In this document: positions 24,134 to 32,936 of the stretch, in pieces | Layout: each line of letters starts with the position of its first letter | How positions within the stretch are numbered: the first letter of the stretch is position 1 | From: Candidatus Andeanibacterium colombiense | GTDB taxonomy: Bacteria; Pseudomonadota; Alphaproteobacteria; Sphingomonadales; Sphingomonadaceae | Reading direction: 5' to 3' | DNA length: 64,000 nucleotides | NCBI GenBank assembly: GCA_029202985.1 | Contig: CP119316.1 | Coordinates: 3,459,001 to 3,523,000, forward strand | Program-made: the position numbers and the translations under genes | Notes under the pieces: model-generated | Seen by the model: only the letters and a program-made list of their open reading frames with translations | Databases searched by the model: none | Told to the model about the DNA's origin: nothing

Positions 24134-24640
24134 ATGACACGCCGCGAGATGCTGGGAATGGCGAGCGTCGCCGTGGTGGCCGTCGCGCTCGGCGGAGGGA
24201 TTTTCCTGAACCGCGACGAGGAGGACGACGAGCCCCCGTCAGGCGACTTTCCGGTGCGCAAGACCAAGGCCCAATGGCGCGCGCAGCTCGGCGCGGCTTC
24301 CTATGCGATCCTGCGCGAAGCGGGCACCGAGCCGCCCTATTCGAGCCCGCTGCTGGAAGAGCATCGCCAAGGCATCTTCGCCTGCCTCGGCTGCGATACG
24401 CATGCCTTTGGTTCCGCAACCAAGTTCGACAGCCACACCGGCTGGCCGAGCTTCTGGGACGTGTTGCCGAATGCGATCGTCAAGCGCACCGATCTCAAGA
24501 TCGGCGTGCCCCGAACCGAGGTGCTGTGCAAGACTTGCGGCGGCCACCTCGGCCACGTGTTCGACGATGGTCCCAAGCCGACCGGACTGCGCTATTGCAT
24601 GAACGGGCTGGCGCTGAAATTTCTGCCCGGGCTCAGCTGA
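24134..24640 (+). CDS. msrB: Exported peptide-methionine (R)-S-oxide reductase (MsrB)
   Basis: Repairs oxidised methionine in proteins. The 168-residue form starts with a twin-arginine signal (RREM, then MASVAVVAVALGGG), so it works in the periplasm or on its membrane face. The MsrB core has zinc cysteines Cys84/Cys87 (CLGC) and Cys132/Cys135 (CKTC) and the catalytic Cys155 in RYCMNG. The usual motif is RYCINS, so the residues after the cysteine are altered. The acidic linker (RDEEDDEPP) joins the signal to the domain. The gene lies 69 bp after the TonB receptor. Confidence 0.85.
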   Translation: MTRREMLGMASVAVVAVALGGGIFLNRDEEDDEPPSGDFPVRKTKAQWRAQLGAASYAILREAGTEPPYSSPLLEEHRQGIFACLGCDTHAFGSATKFDSHTGWPSFWDVLPNAIVKRTDLKIGVPRTEVLCKTCGGHLGHVFDDGPKPTGLRYCMNGLALKFLPGLS

Positions 24641-24667
24641 GCCGGGCGCAATCGGGAGAATAGGAAG

Positions 24668-24895
24668 ATGGCCGAATTGCTAAATGGGGTGTTCCGCGCG
24701 GTGAGCAGCCTGCTGGGGCTGGCGATGATCGCATTCGGCGGCATCTGGATCCTCCAGGGCCTTGGCATCGCGTTCCTGAACAGCTTCATGGCGAACCAGA
24801 TCCAGTGGTCGGTCTATGGCGTGTTGCTCGCGCTGGTCGGGATCGGCCAGGTCTGGTGGAGCAATACGCGCGAAAGCTATTATCGCGGCCGCTAG
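24668..24895 (+). CDS. Small two-TM membrane protein
   Basis: A 75-residue inner-membrane protein with two hydrophobic helices (about 12-32 and 48-64) around a short turn, and a basic C-terminus (NTRESYYRGR). It starts 27 bp after msrB with GGGAGAATAGGAAG in front of the ATG, so it probably shares that transcript. I do not recognise a family. Size and form suit a small accessory or regulatory membrane protein; no catalytic residues are visible. Confidence 0.7.
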   Translation: MAELLNGVFRAVSSLLGLAMIAFGGIWILQGLGIAFLNSFMANQIQWSVYGVLLALVGIGQVWWSNTRESYYRGR

Positions 24896-24956
24896 GTCTT
24901 TCATTCGGCCGATCAGTGCCTAGTTCCGGTACCAACCAGAACTGGAGCCTATCGCG

Positions 24957-25700
24957 ATGAAACTTACCGGCAACACCATCCTCATCACCGGCGGCGGCTC
25001 CGGCATCGGGCAGGCGCTCGCCTGGCGGTTCCACGATCTCGGCAACACCGTGATCGTCGCCGGGCGGGGCGAGGCGCGGCTGCAGGAAACCATCGCCGGG
25101 CGCGAGCGGATGCTCGCGCTGCAGCTCGACGTCGCGGACAACGCCTCGGTCGACGCGGCGATCGAGAAGCTCAAGCGCGATTTCCCCGAACTCAACGCCG
25201 CGATCCTTTCGGCCGGGGTGATGACCCGGCAGGAACTCGGCACCGGCGGGACCATCGCCACTGCCGAGGAAGTGATCAACATCAACCTGCTCGGCACGAT
25301 CCGGGTGGCCGAAGCGCTGATCCCCCTGCTTGCGGGCAAGCCCAATGCGGCGATCTGCACGGTCACCTCGGGGCTGGCTTTCACCCCGCTGCCCGGCGCG
25401 CCGGCCTATAGCGCGAGCAAGGCGGCGATCCATTCCTACAGCCTGTCGCTGCGCCAGCGGCTCAAGGGCCAGGTCCAGGTGATCGAGATCGCCCCGCCGG
25501 GCGTCCAGACCGGCCTCACGCCGGGGCAGGAGACCCGCCAGGGCTATATGCCGCTCGATGCCTATATCGACGAGACGATGGGCAATTTCGAGCGCGAACC
25601 CGACGGCTATGAGAACCTCGTCGGCAACGTCCTGCCGCTTCGCTGGTCGGAGCGCGACGGGACCACCGACGCGATACTGGAGCGGCTGGCGAGCGTCTGA
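24957..25700 (+). CDS. SDR oxidoreductase, DltE-like
   Basis: A 247-residue NAD(P)-binding dehydrogenase. The Rossmann motif TGGGSGIG is at 11-18, the second strand has AGRGEARL, and the active-site triad is Ser138, Tyr151 and Lys155 (AYSASKAAIHSY). The phrases IEIAPPGVQTGLTPGQ and FHDLGNTVIVAGR identify the DltE-like subgroup. The substrate is unknown. Its ATG is separated by 61 bp from the preceding small gene. It converges on uvrB, with 34 bp between the stops. Confidence 0.88.
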   Translation: MKLTGNTILITGGGSGIGQALAWRFHDLGNTVIVAGRGEARLQETIAGRERMLALQLDVADNASVDAAIEKLKRDFPELNAAILSAGVMTRQELGTGGTIATAEEVININLLGTIRVAEALIPLLAGKPNAAICTVTSGLAFTPLPGAPAYSASKAAIHSYSLSLRQRLKGQVQVIEIAPPGVQTGLTPGQETRQGYMPLDAYIDETMGNFEREPDGYENLVGNVLPLRWSERDGTTDAILERLASV

Positions 25701-25734
25701 TCCGGGGCCCGAGCGGGAGTGAGGCGCCGCGCCC

Positions 25735-27924
25735 TCAGCGGCCCCACTTCCGCTGCGTCTTGCCGTAGCGGGTCTTGCGGGTGCCCGGCTTGCCCTCGTT
25801 GCTCCGCCCGACCAGCGGGGCGTGGGAGGGTTCGCCCGGGAGGCCGAGCTCGTCGGCTTCCAGCTTGCGGATCTCGTCCCTGAGGCGCCCGGCTTCCTCG
25901 AATTCGAGATCGGCCGCCGCCGCGCGCATCTTGCGCTCCAGCTCCTCGATATAGGCGCGCAAATTGTGGCCGACGAGGTTGTTGCGCCCGTCCTCCGCCT
26001 CGATCTCGACCAGCACACCGTCGCGGCTGGCGGTGTGGGCGACGATGTCCTGGATGCCGCGCTTGATCGTCTCCGGGGTGATCCCGTGCTCTTCGTTATA
26101 GGCGCGCTGCTTCTCGCGGCGACGGTCGGTTTCGGCCATCGCGCGTTCCATGCTGCCGGTGATCCGGTCGGCATAGAGGATCACCTTGCCGTCGACATTG
26201 CGCGCGGCGCGGCCGATCGTCTGGACCAGCGAAGTTTCGGAGCGCAGGAACCCTTCCTTGTCCGCATCGAGGATGCAGACCAGCCCGCATTCGGGAATGT
26301 CGAGCCCTTCGCGCAGCAAATTGATCCCGACCAGCACGTCATACACGCCCATGCGCAGGTCGCGGATCAGCTCGATGCGTTCGAGCGTCTCGGTATCCGA
26401 ATGCATGTAGCGCACGCGCAGTCCCGCCTCGTGCATGAACTCGGTAAGGTCTTCGGACATGCGCTTGGTCAGCGTGGTGACGAGCGTGCGATAGCCCTTC
26501 TCGGCGGTCAGGCGGCACTCGTTGATGCAATCCTGCACCTGGTCCTCGACCGGGCGGATTTCGACCGGCGGATCGATCAGCCCGGTCGGGCGGATCACCT
26601 GTTCGGCGAACACGCCGCCCGATTGCTCCATCTCCCAATTGCCCGGCGTGGCCGAGACCGCGAAGGTCTGCGGGCGCATCGCATCCCATTCGTTGAAGCG
26701 CAGCGGGCGGTTGTCGATGCAGCTCGGCAGGCGGAAGCCGTATTCGGCGAGGGTAATCTTGCGCCGGTGGTCGCCCTTCGACATCGCGCCGATCTGCGGC
26801 ACGGTCTGGTGGCTTTCATCGACGAACAGCAGCGCGTTCTCCGGCAGATATTCGAACAATGTCGGCGGCGGTTCGCCCGGCAGGCGGCCGGTGAGGAAGC
26901 GCGAATAGTTCTCGATCCCCGCGCAACTGCCGGTCGCCGCGATCATCTCAAGGTCGAAATTGGTGCGCTGTTCGAGCCGCTGGTGCTCGAGCAACTTGCC
27001 TTCCGCTTCCAGCTCCTTGAGCCGCTCGGTCAGCTCGAAGCGGATTGCCGCGGCCGCCTGCTTCATCGTCGGGCCGGGGGTCACATAATGCGAATTGGCG
27101 TAGACCCGCACCGTGTCGAGGCTCGCGCCCCTGGTTCCGGTCAGCGGATCGAATTCGCTGATCTCCTCGATCTCGTCGCCGAAGAAGCTGACCCGCCAGG
27201 CCATGTCTTCGTAATGGCTCGGGAATATCTCGAGACTGTCGCCGCGCACGCGGAAGCAGCCGCGGGTGAAGGCGGTATCGTTGCGTTTGTATTGCAGCGC
27301 CACGAGCTTGCGGATGATCTCGCCCTGATCGGTGGTCGCGCCCTTCTTGAGGTCGAAGATCATCGCCGAATAGGTTTCGACCGAGCCGATGCCGTAGAGG
27401 CAGGAGACCGATGCGACGATGATCACGTCGTGGCGTTCGAGCAGCGCGCGGGTGGCCGAATGGCGCATCCGGTCGATCGCCTCGTTCACCGAGCTTTCCT
27501 TCTCGATGTAAGTGTCGCTGCGGGGGACGTATGCCTCGGGCTGGTAGTAATCGTAATAGCTGACGAAATATTCGACCGCATTCTCGGGGAAGAAGCTCTT
27601 GAACTCGCCATAGAGCTGCGCGGCGAGGATCTTGTTGGGCGCGAGGATCAGTGCCGGGCGCTGCAGCGTCTCGATCACCTTGGCCATGGTGAAGGTCTTG
27701 CCGCTGCCGGTGACGCCGAGCAGTACCTGGGTCTTGTCGTCGAGCTTCGCGCCCGCGACGAGTTCCGCGATCGCGGCCGGCTGGTCGCCGGCCGGTTCGT
27801 ATTCGGAGACCAGCTTGAACGGCTTGCCGCCCATCGCCTTCTCGGGCCGCTCGGGCCGGTGTGGGGTGAACGTGCCGGAGGTATCCGGCTCTTCAAGTCC
27901 GCGTCTGATCACCAATTCGGGCAT
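25735..27924 (-). CDS. uvrB: UvrABC excinuclease subunit B
   Basis: The damage-verifying DNA helicase-like subunit of nucleotide excision repair. Walker A is GVTGSGKT at 70-77. The beta-hairpin YYDYYQPEAY (about 119-128) threads between strands, and DESH and the RGLDIPEC-type motif of the helicase folds follow. A UVR domain (LERKMRAAAADLEFEEAG) lies near the C-terminus for UvrC contact. I selected the ATG at 27924 (729 residues) with GGAGC before it; the 40-residue N-terminal extension ahead of the helicase core is common in alphaproteobacteria. A LexA box lies 17 bp upstream. Confidence 0.97.
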   Translation of the reverse strand: MPELVIRRGLEEPDTSGTFTPHRPERPEKAMGGKPFKLVSEYEPAGDQPAAIAELVAGAKLDDKTQVLLGVTGSGKTFTMAKVIETLQRPALILAPNKILAAQLYGEFKSFFPENAVEYFVSYYDYYQPEAYVPRSDTYIEKESSVNEAIDRMRHSATRALLERHDVIIVASVSCLYGIGSVETYSAMIFDLKKGATTDQGEIIRKLVALQYKRNDTAFTRGCFRVRGDSLEIFPSHYEDMAWRVSFFGDEIEEISEFDPLTGTRGASLDTVRVYANSHYVTPGPTMKQAAAAIRFELTERLKELEAEGKLLEHQRLEQRTNFDLEMIAATGSCAGIENYSRFLTGRLPGEPPPTLFEYLPENALLFVDESHQTVPQIGAMSKGDHRRKITLAEYGFRLPSCIDNRPLRFNEWDAMRPQTFAVSATPGNWEMEQSGGVFAEQVIRPTGLIDPPVEIRPVEDQVQDCINECRLTAEKGYRTLVTTLTKRMSEDLTEFMHEAGLRVRYMHSDTETLERIELIRDLRMGVYDVLVGINLLREGLDIPECGLVCILDADKEGFLRSETSLVQTIGRAARNVDGKVILYADRITGSMERAMAETDRRREKQRAYNEEHGITPETIKRGIQDIVAHTASRDGVLVEIEAEDGRNNLVGHNLRAYIEELERKMRAAAADLEFEEAGRLRDEIRKLEADELGLPGEPSHAPLVGRSNEGKPGTRKTRYGKTQRKWGR

Positions 27925-27940
27925 GATGCTCCATATGGCT

Positions 27941-27955
27941 GTTCGCCTTGCGTTC
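27941..27955. promoter_or_regulatory. LexA (SOS) box of uvrB
   Basis: GTTCGCCTTGCGTTC is an exact match to the alphaproteobacterial LexA site GTTC-N7-GTTC. It lies 17 bp before the uvrB start. uvrB is a classical SOS gene, so the site is likely used to repress it until DNA damage. Confidence 0.8.
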
Positions 27956-28058
27956 CGCAATGGGGGCATTCCGCACGCGGGCGTTGGCAGCGAGGCGCAG
28001 GCTTGATACGATCCCGCCATCCCGCGGTTCCTTGCCGCGCCTCGTGAGGGGAGGTTCC

Positions 28059-28580
28059 ATGCGTAGCTCCGTTTTCATCCTGCCGTTTGCCGCGGCCATC
28101 GCGCTTGCCGGCTGCGGCAAGAAGGACGAGGCACCCGCCGGCAAGACGGGTGAGGCCGCACCCGCCGGCAGCGTCAGCACCGCGACGATCGGGCTGCGGC
28201 CCGGGCAATACGAAGCCACGATCGAGATGCTGGAGATGACCATCCCCGGCATGCCCGCGGGCATGGCCAAGGAAATGGCCAAGCGGAACGGCCCGACCAA
28301 AATCTCCTATTGCGTGACCGAGCAGGAGGCCGCGCAGTCGGTCAAGCAGATGCTCGGCAAGGCGCAGACCGGCAATTGCAGCTTCAAGACCTACGACGTC
28401 AGCGGCGGCCACATCACCACCGAGATGGCCTGCAAGAACCCCGACGGCACCGAAGGAACGATCAAGACCAGCGGCACCATCAGCAGCGAAGCGATGGACA
28501 CGGTCGGCGAGATCGACTTCCCGGGGATGAAGTCCAAAACCCACACGACCTTCAAGCGCGTGGGGGACTGCAAGGCCTGA
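28059..28580 (+). CDS. DUF3617 lipoprotein
   Basis: A 173-residue exported lipoprotein. A short signal peptide ends in the lipobox LAGC, so the mature protein would be lipid-anchored at Cys18. The body has the DUF3617 pattern: LRPGQYEATIEMLEM near 47-61, ISYCVTEQEA with a conserved Cys, and CSFKTYDVSGGHITTEMAC, then a TFKRVGDC end. Three or four cysteines probably form disulfides in the periplasm. GAGGGGAGG precedes the ATG. It is divergent from uvrB across the LexA box region and may share regulation there, which is inference. Function unknown. Confidence 0.8.
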   Translation: MRSSVFILPFAAAIALAGCGKKDEAPAGKTGEAAPAGSVSTATIGLRPGQYEATIEMLEMTIPGMPAGMAKEMAKRNGPTKISYCVTEQEAAQSVKQMLGKAQTGNCSFKTYDVSGGHITTEMACKNPDGTEGTIKTSGTISSEAMDTVGEIDFPGMKSKTHTTFKRVGDCKA

Positions 28581-28721
28581 GCGCGTTTTCGCGCACCGCC
28601 GGATTTGGAAATGGCCCAACCGCGAACCGGCTCGGCGCCGAACGGAGACGAAATTCCGACAGTTTGATGACGGGATCAGTTTGTTCAGGCGTTTATAAGT
28701 CAGTTTGGTTACAGTGGCTCC

Positions 28722-29516
28722 ATGAGTGACATGAATCGTACTTATGGCAACCGTGCCGAGTCGCGGCATCCCCCGGACGGAACCGATCTGTTCGACGCGC
28801 TCAAGATGCGCGCCGCGCTGGTCAGTGAAACCCAGCCGAGCGGCGTCCACGGCCCGGCACTGAAGCATCTGTTCCGGGAGCTGCAATTCCTCACCAGCCC
28901 GCTGTGGAACACCCGCTCGCCGAGCGACATCGAAGCCGCCAGGGAAAAGCGCATCGTGATGCTGCTGCCCGGCTTCGGCACCCATCCCGCGCGGCTCAAG
29001 CGCATGGCGACCCATCTCGAAGCTGCCGGCCATACGGTCAAGCGCTGGGGGCAGGGGTTCAATTTCGGACCGACGCCGCAGAACTTCGAAGTGCTGTCGA
29101 AGCGCGTGCTCGCGCTGCACCGCCGCTATGGCGAGAAGATCGTGCTGGTCGGCTGGAGCCTCGGCGGGATCTTCGCGCGCGAAGTCGCCAAGTGTCATCC
29201 GGAAGCGGTGGCCAAGGTCGTAACGATGGGTTCGCCCTTTTCCGGCAGCCCCAAGGCCAACAATGTCTGGCGGATCTATCATTTGATCACCGGCCATTCG
29301 GTGGAGAACCCGCCAGTGGTGGGCAATATCTCCGAAAAGCCCCCGGTGCCGACCGTGGCGCTGTGGAGCGCCTGCGACGGGATCGTGTCGCCGCGCTCAT
29401 CCTGCGGCCGCCCGGGCGAGCGCGACAAGGCGGTAGCGCTGCGCTGCGGGCATCTCGGCTTCGCCTATTCCGACGAGGCGATCGAAACCGTGCTGCGCGA
29501 ACTCGAAACTCTCTGA
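28722..29516 (+). CDS. Alpha/beta hydrolase (lipase/PGAP1-like)
   Basis: A 264-residue serine hydrolase without a signal peptide. The oxyanion stretch LLPGFGTHPARL is near 81-93, the nucleophile Ser146 is in GWSLGG, and a His near the end (GHLGFAYS) can complete the triad. It resembles esterases/lipases acting on unknown esters. The gene has a 141-bp leader after the DUF3617 gene, suggesting its own promoter, and lies 132 bp before the ATP-grasp operon on the same strand. Whether it belongs to that operon is unclear. Confidence 0.8.
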   Translation: MSDMNRTYGNRAESRHPPDGTDLFDALKMRAALVSETQPSGVHGPALKHLFRELQFLTSPLWNTRSPSDIEAAREKRIVMLLPGFGTHPARLKRMATHLEAAGHTVKRWGQGFNFGPTPQNFEVLSKRVLALHRRYGEKIVLVGWSLGGIFAREVAKCHPEAVAKVVTMGSPFSGSPKANNVWRIYHLITGHSVENPPVVGNISEKPPVPTVALWSACDGIVSPRSSCGRPGERDKAVALRCGHLGFAYSDEAIETVLRELETL

Positions 29517-29648
29517 CGCCGGTCGGCGGAATTCGGCGCTTCTTTCCGGGGCCGATGTGGCCCGCGCGAAACCCTTTTACTCCAACTCCGTTTCCGCTTG
29601 GCAGCGTCGCGCTTCCATGCAACATGTTGCGCTGCAGCATGAGGGCAA

Positions 29649-31079
29649 ATGAGCATAACGCCTGACCCGAAGTTCGACGAGATGACGCAGGCCGACGGAT
29701 CGATCCGGCCGGCTTACCGCGACTATGTTTCCTGGCTGGACGAGCAGGACCAGGCGCTGATGCGGCGCAAGAACGGCGAGGCCGAAAGCTTCTTCCGCCG
29801 CACCGGCATCACTTTCAATGTCTATGGCGAAGATGCGGGCGAGGAACGGCTGATCCCGTTCGATATGGTTCCGCGCATCATCACCGGCACCGAATGGCGC
29901 CGGCTGTCGCGCGGGATCGAGCAGCGGGTGCGCGCGCTCAACGCCTTCATGCACGATCTCTACCACCGGCAGGAGATCATCCGGGCCGGCCGCGTGCCGC
30001 AGCGCCTGTTCAGCAACAATGTCGCGTGGCTGCCCGAGATGGTCGGCTTCAGCCCGCCGGGCGGGGTCTATACCCATATCGTCGGGATCGACCTGGTTCG
30101 CACCGGGCCGAACGATTTCATGGTGCTCGAAGACAATGCGCGGACGCCCAGCGGCGTTTCGTACATGCTCGAAAACCGCGAAACCATGATGGCGATGTTC
30201 CCCGAGCTGTTCAGCCGCATCCCGGTGCAGCCGGTGTCGGACTATCCGGCGCGGCTGGCCAAGAGCCTTGCCGCCTGCGCGCCCGCTGCGACGACCGGCC
30301 AGCCGGTGGTCGCGGTGCTGACGCCCGGGATCTACAATTCCGCCTATTTCGAACATGCGTTCCTCGCCGACCAGATGGGCGCGGAACTTGTCGAAGGCAG
30401 CGACCTGCGCGTGGTCGACGGGCGGGTGCAGATGCGCACCACCGCCGGCTACCAGCCGATCGACGTTCTCTACCGCCGGGTCGACGACGATTACCTCGAT
30501 CCTTTGACCTTCAATTCCGAAAGCCAGCTGGGTGTGCCGGGGATCATGGACGTCTATCGCGCCGGCGGGATCACCATCGCCAACGCCCCCGGCACCGGGA
30601 TCGCGGACGACAAGGCGATCTACAGCTTCATGCCCGAGATCGTCGAATTCTACACCGGCGAGAAGCCGCTGCTGCCCAATGTCCCGACCTGGCGCTGCGC
30701 GGAGGCCGACAGCCTCGCCTATGTGCTCGACAACCTTGCCCAGCTGGTGGTGAAGGAAGTCCACGGTTCGGGGGGCTACGGCATGCTGATCGGGCCGACC
30801 TCGTCGAAGCGCGAGATCGAGGCGTTCAGGGCCAAGCTCAAGGCGCGGCCGGAAAACTACATCGCGCAGCCGACGCTGGCGCTGTCGACCGTGCCGATCT
30901 TCACCCAGGCCGGGCTCGCCCCGCGCCATGTCGATCTGCGGCCGTTCGTGCTGGTTTCGCCCGACCGGGTCGATATCACCCCGGGCGGCCTGACCCGGGT
31001 CGCGCTCAAGAAGGGTTCTCTGGTGGTCAATTCCTCGCAAGGCGGCGGGACCAAGGACAGCTGGGTGCTGGACGACTGA
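29649..31079 (+). CDS. Circularly permuted ATP-grasp protein (DUF404/DUF407 type)
   Basis: A 476-residue cytoplasmic ATP-grasp enzyme that probably forms an amide or peptide bond using ATP. The circularly permuted type 2 family is recognised from PFDMVPRIITGTEWRRLSRGIEQRVRALNAF near 70-100, the FSPPGGVYTHIVGIDLVR block, VLEDNARTPSG (metal binding), and the C-terminal VVKEVHGSGGYGMLIGP with the ATP-binding lysine. It is the first of four genes with an alpha-E protein, a transglutaminase-like protein and the Anbu peptidase. Substrates for this family are unknown; a peptide-ligase or tagging role is inference. Confidence 0.9.
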   Translation: MSITPDPKFDEMTQADGSIRPAYRDYVSWLDEQDQALMRRKNGEAESFFRRTGITFNVYGEDAGEERLIPFDMVPRIITGTEWRRLSRGIEQRVRALNAFMHDLYHRQEIIRAGRVPQRLFSNNVAWLPEMVGFSPPGGVYTHIVGIDLVRTGPNDFMVLEDNARTPSGVSYMLENRETMMAMFPELFSRIPVQPVSDYPARLAKSLAACAPAATTGQPVVAVLTPGIYNSAYFEHAFLADQMGAELVEGSDLRVVDGRVQMRTTAGYQPIDVLYRRVDDDYLDPLTFNSESQLGVPGIMDVYRAGGITIANAPGTGIADDKAIYSFMPEIVEFYTGEKPLLPNVPTWRCAEADSLAYVLDNLAQLVVKEVHGSGGYGMLIGPTSSKREIEAFRAKLKARPENYIAQPTLALSTVPIFTQAGLAPRHVDLRPFVLVSPDRVDITPGGLTRVALKKGSLVVNSSQGGGTKDSWVLDD

Positions 31080-31095
31080 TGCCCGGGAATCGCTC

Positions 31096-32040
31096 ATGCT
31101 AGGCCGTACCGCCAACTCTATCTTCTGGATGTTCCGCTATCTCGAGCGGGCGGAGAATACCGCGCGCCTGCTCGAAGCCGGATCGCGCATGGCGCTGATC
31201 CGCGGGGCGGACGCGGCGAACGAGGAATGGCGCTCGGTGATCGTCACGCTTGGCGAACAGCGCGCCTTCGAGGCCTGCCATTCGGAATATTCGGGCACGA
31301 CGGTGTGCAATTTCGTGCTGCGCGAGAAGGAAAATCCGCAGAACGTGCTGGGCATGATCGAGGCGGCGCGCAGCAATGCCCGCAGCGCGCGCACCTCGAT
31401 CACCGCCGAGGTCTGGGAATCGGTCAACGAGGCGTGGATGACCCTGCGCGGCATATTGCAGCGCCCGGTGCGCGAGGCGATCCTCGGCCCGGTGCTCTCG
31501 GCGATCCGGCGCGAGGCGACCCATGTGCGCGGCGCGACCTACGGTTCGATGCTGCGCAACGAAATCTACCATTTCTCGCGCTGCGGGACCTATCTCGAAC
31601 GGGCCGACAACACCGCGCGGATCCTCGGGGTCAAATATTACCTGCTGCTGCCGTCGCTCGCCTATGTCGGGTCGAGCCTCGACACCGGCCAGTGGGACAC
31701 GGTGCTGCGCTCGCTTTCGGCCGAGCGCGCCTATCGCTGGCTCAACGCCGGGCACATGGATCCGCGCGGGATCGCCGAGTTCCTGATCCTCGACCATCGT
31801 TTCCCGCGCAGCCTGGCCTTTTGCTACGATGCGCTGCGCGGCAATCTCGCGGCCCTGGCCGAACTGCACGGCGACCGGGGCGAATGCCACTCGCTGATGC
31901 GTGATGCGGACCGGTCGCTGAGCGAGGCGACGATCAAGTCGATCTTCGACAACGGGCTGCACGAATTCCTCGTCGATTTCATCGCCGGCAACCAGGCGAT
32001 CGCCGGTGCGATCGCCCGCGATTACCGCTTCATCGACTGA
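31096..32040 (+). CDS. Alpha-E (DUF403) protein
   Basis: A 314-residue all-helical soluble protein of the alpha-E family, which nearly always accompanies circularly permuted ATP-grasp proteins. Recognisable blocks are LGRTANSIFWMFRYLERAEN at the N-terminus (the helix that gives the family its name), the FHxxRCGTYLERADNTARIL-like helix near 170, and YRWLNAGHMDPRGIAEFLILD. It starts 16 bp after the ATP-grasp gene. It may be the acceptor or partner of the ATP-grasp reaction; that is inference. Normal length. Confidence 0.9.
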   Translation: MLGRTANSIFWMFRYLERAENTARLLEAGSRMALIRGADAANEEWRSVIVTLGEQRAFEACHSEYSGTTVCNFVLREKENPQNVLGMIEAARSNARSARTSITAEVWESVNEAWMTLRGILQRPVREAILGPVLSAIRREATHVRGATYGSMLRNEIYHFSRCGTYLERADNTARILGVKYYLLLPSLAYVGSSLDTGQWDTVLRSLSAERAYRWLNAGHMDPRGIAEFLILDHRFPRSLAFCYDALRGNLAALAELHGDRGECHSLMRDADRSLSEATIKSIFDNGLHEFLVDFIAGNQAIAGAIARDYRFID

Positions 32041-32054
32041 CCCAGACAGGACCC

Positions 32055-32870
32055 ATGCGCCTCTCGATCCGCCATACCACGCATTATCGCTTCGCCGAGC
32101 CGGTGGCCTATGGGCTGCAGCGCCTGCGCCTGACGCCGAAGGCGACGCAGGGGCAGGCGGTGCTCGACTGGCAGATGCGTTTCGACGGCGCGAAGCTCGA
32201 ACTCGCATATGACGATCAGAACTTCAACCGCGTGACGCTGGCTTCGGTCCTTGCCGGAGCGCAGGAGGTAACGATCGAATGCGAAGGGCTGGTCGAAACC
32301 CGGGACAAGGCCGGGGTGATGGGCTGGCATGCAGGGCATTTGCCGCTGTGGGCGTTTCTTGCCCAGACCAGGCGGACCAGGCCGGGCGCCAAGATGCGCT
32401 CGCTGATCGCGGCGGTCCGGCGCGGCGATGGCGATACGCTGGCGATGCTGCACGATCTTTCGGCCGCGATCCGCGGCGGGGTGCGCTATCAGACCGGCGC
32501 GACCACGGTCGACACCACCGCCGAGGAATCGGTGAACGAGGGGCTCGGCGTGTGCCAGGATCACGCGCATATCTTCATCGGCGTGGCGCGCGCGCTCGAT
32601 ATCCCGACGCGCTACGTTTCAGGCTATCTGCTGATGGACGACCGCATCGATCAGGAAGCGACCCATGCCTGGGCCGAAGCCCATGTCGAGGGGCTCGGCT
32701 GGGTCGGGTTCGACATCTCCAACGGAATCAGCCCCGATACGCGTTATGTCCGCGTGGCGACCGGGCGCGATTATGTCGAAGCCGCGCCGATCACCGGGAT
32801 CAGTTTCGGCGCCGCGCAAGAGGAATTGCGGGTTGCCCTGGCTGTGGAACAGCAAAGCGCGGAGCAGTGA
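32055..32870 (+). CDS. Transglutaminase-like cysteine protease
   Basis: A 271-residue soluble protein with the bacterial transglutaminase N-terminal domain (1-80, LSIRHTTHYRFAEPV start) and catalytic domain. The triad is Cys167 (GVCQDHAH), His204 (THAWAE) and Asp220 (WVGFDISNG). Members cleave or form isopeptide bonds. It follows the alpha-E gene by 14 bp and precedes the Anbu peptidase by 66 bp. Together with the ATP-grasp protein, one enzyme may build a bond that another removes; this is inference. Confidence 0.92.
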   Translation: MRLSIRHTTHYRFAEPVAYGLQRLRLTPKATQGQAVLDWQMRFDGAKLELAYDDQNFNRVTLASVLAGAQEVTIECEGLVETRDKAGVMGWHAGHLPLWAFLAQTRRTRPGAKMRSLIAAVRRGDGDTLAMLHDLSAAIRGGVRYQTGATTVDTTAEESVNEGLGVCQDHAHIFIGVARALDIPTRYVSGYLLMDDRIDQEATHAWAEAHVEGLGWVGFDISNGISPDTRYVRVATGRDYVEAAPITGISFGAAQEELRVALAVEQQSAEQ

Positions 32871-32936
32871 AGGCCTTGACCCGCTTTGTGCATTTGCGAA
32901 AGGGTTTCGCCCAGTACGGGGCTGAGTGATTCTCGA

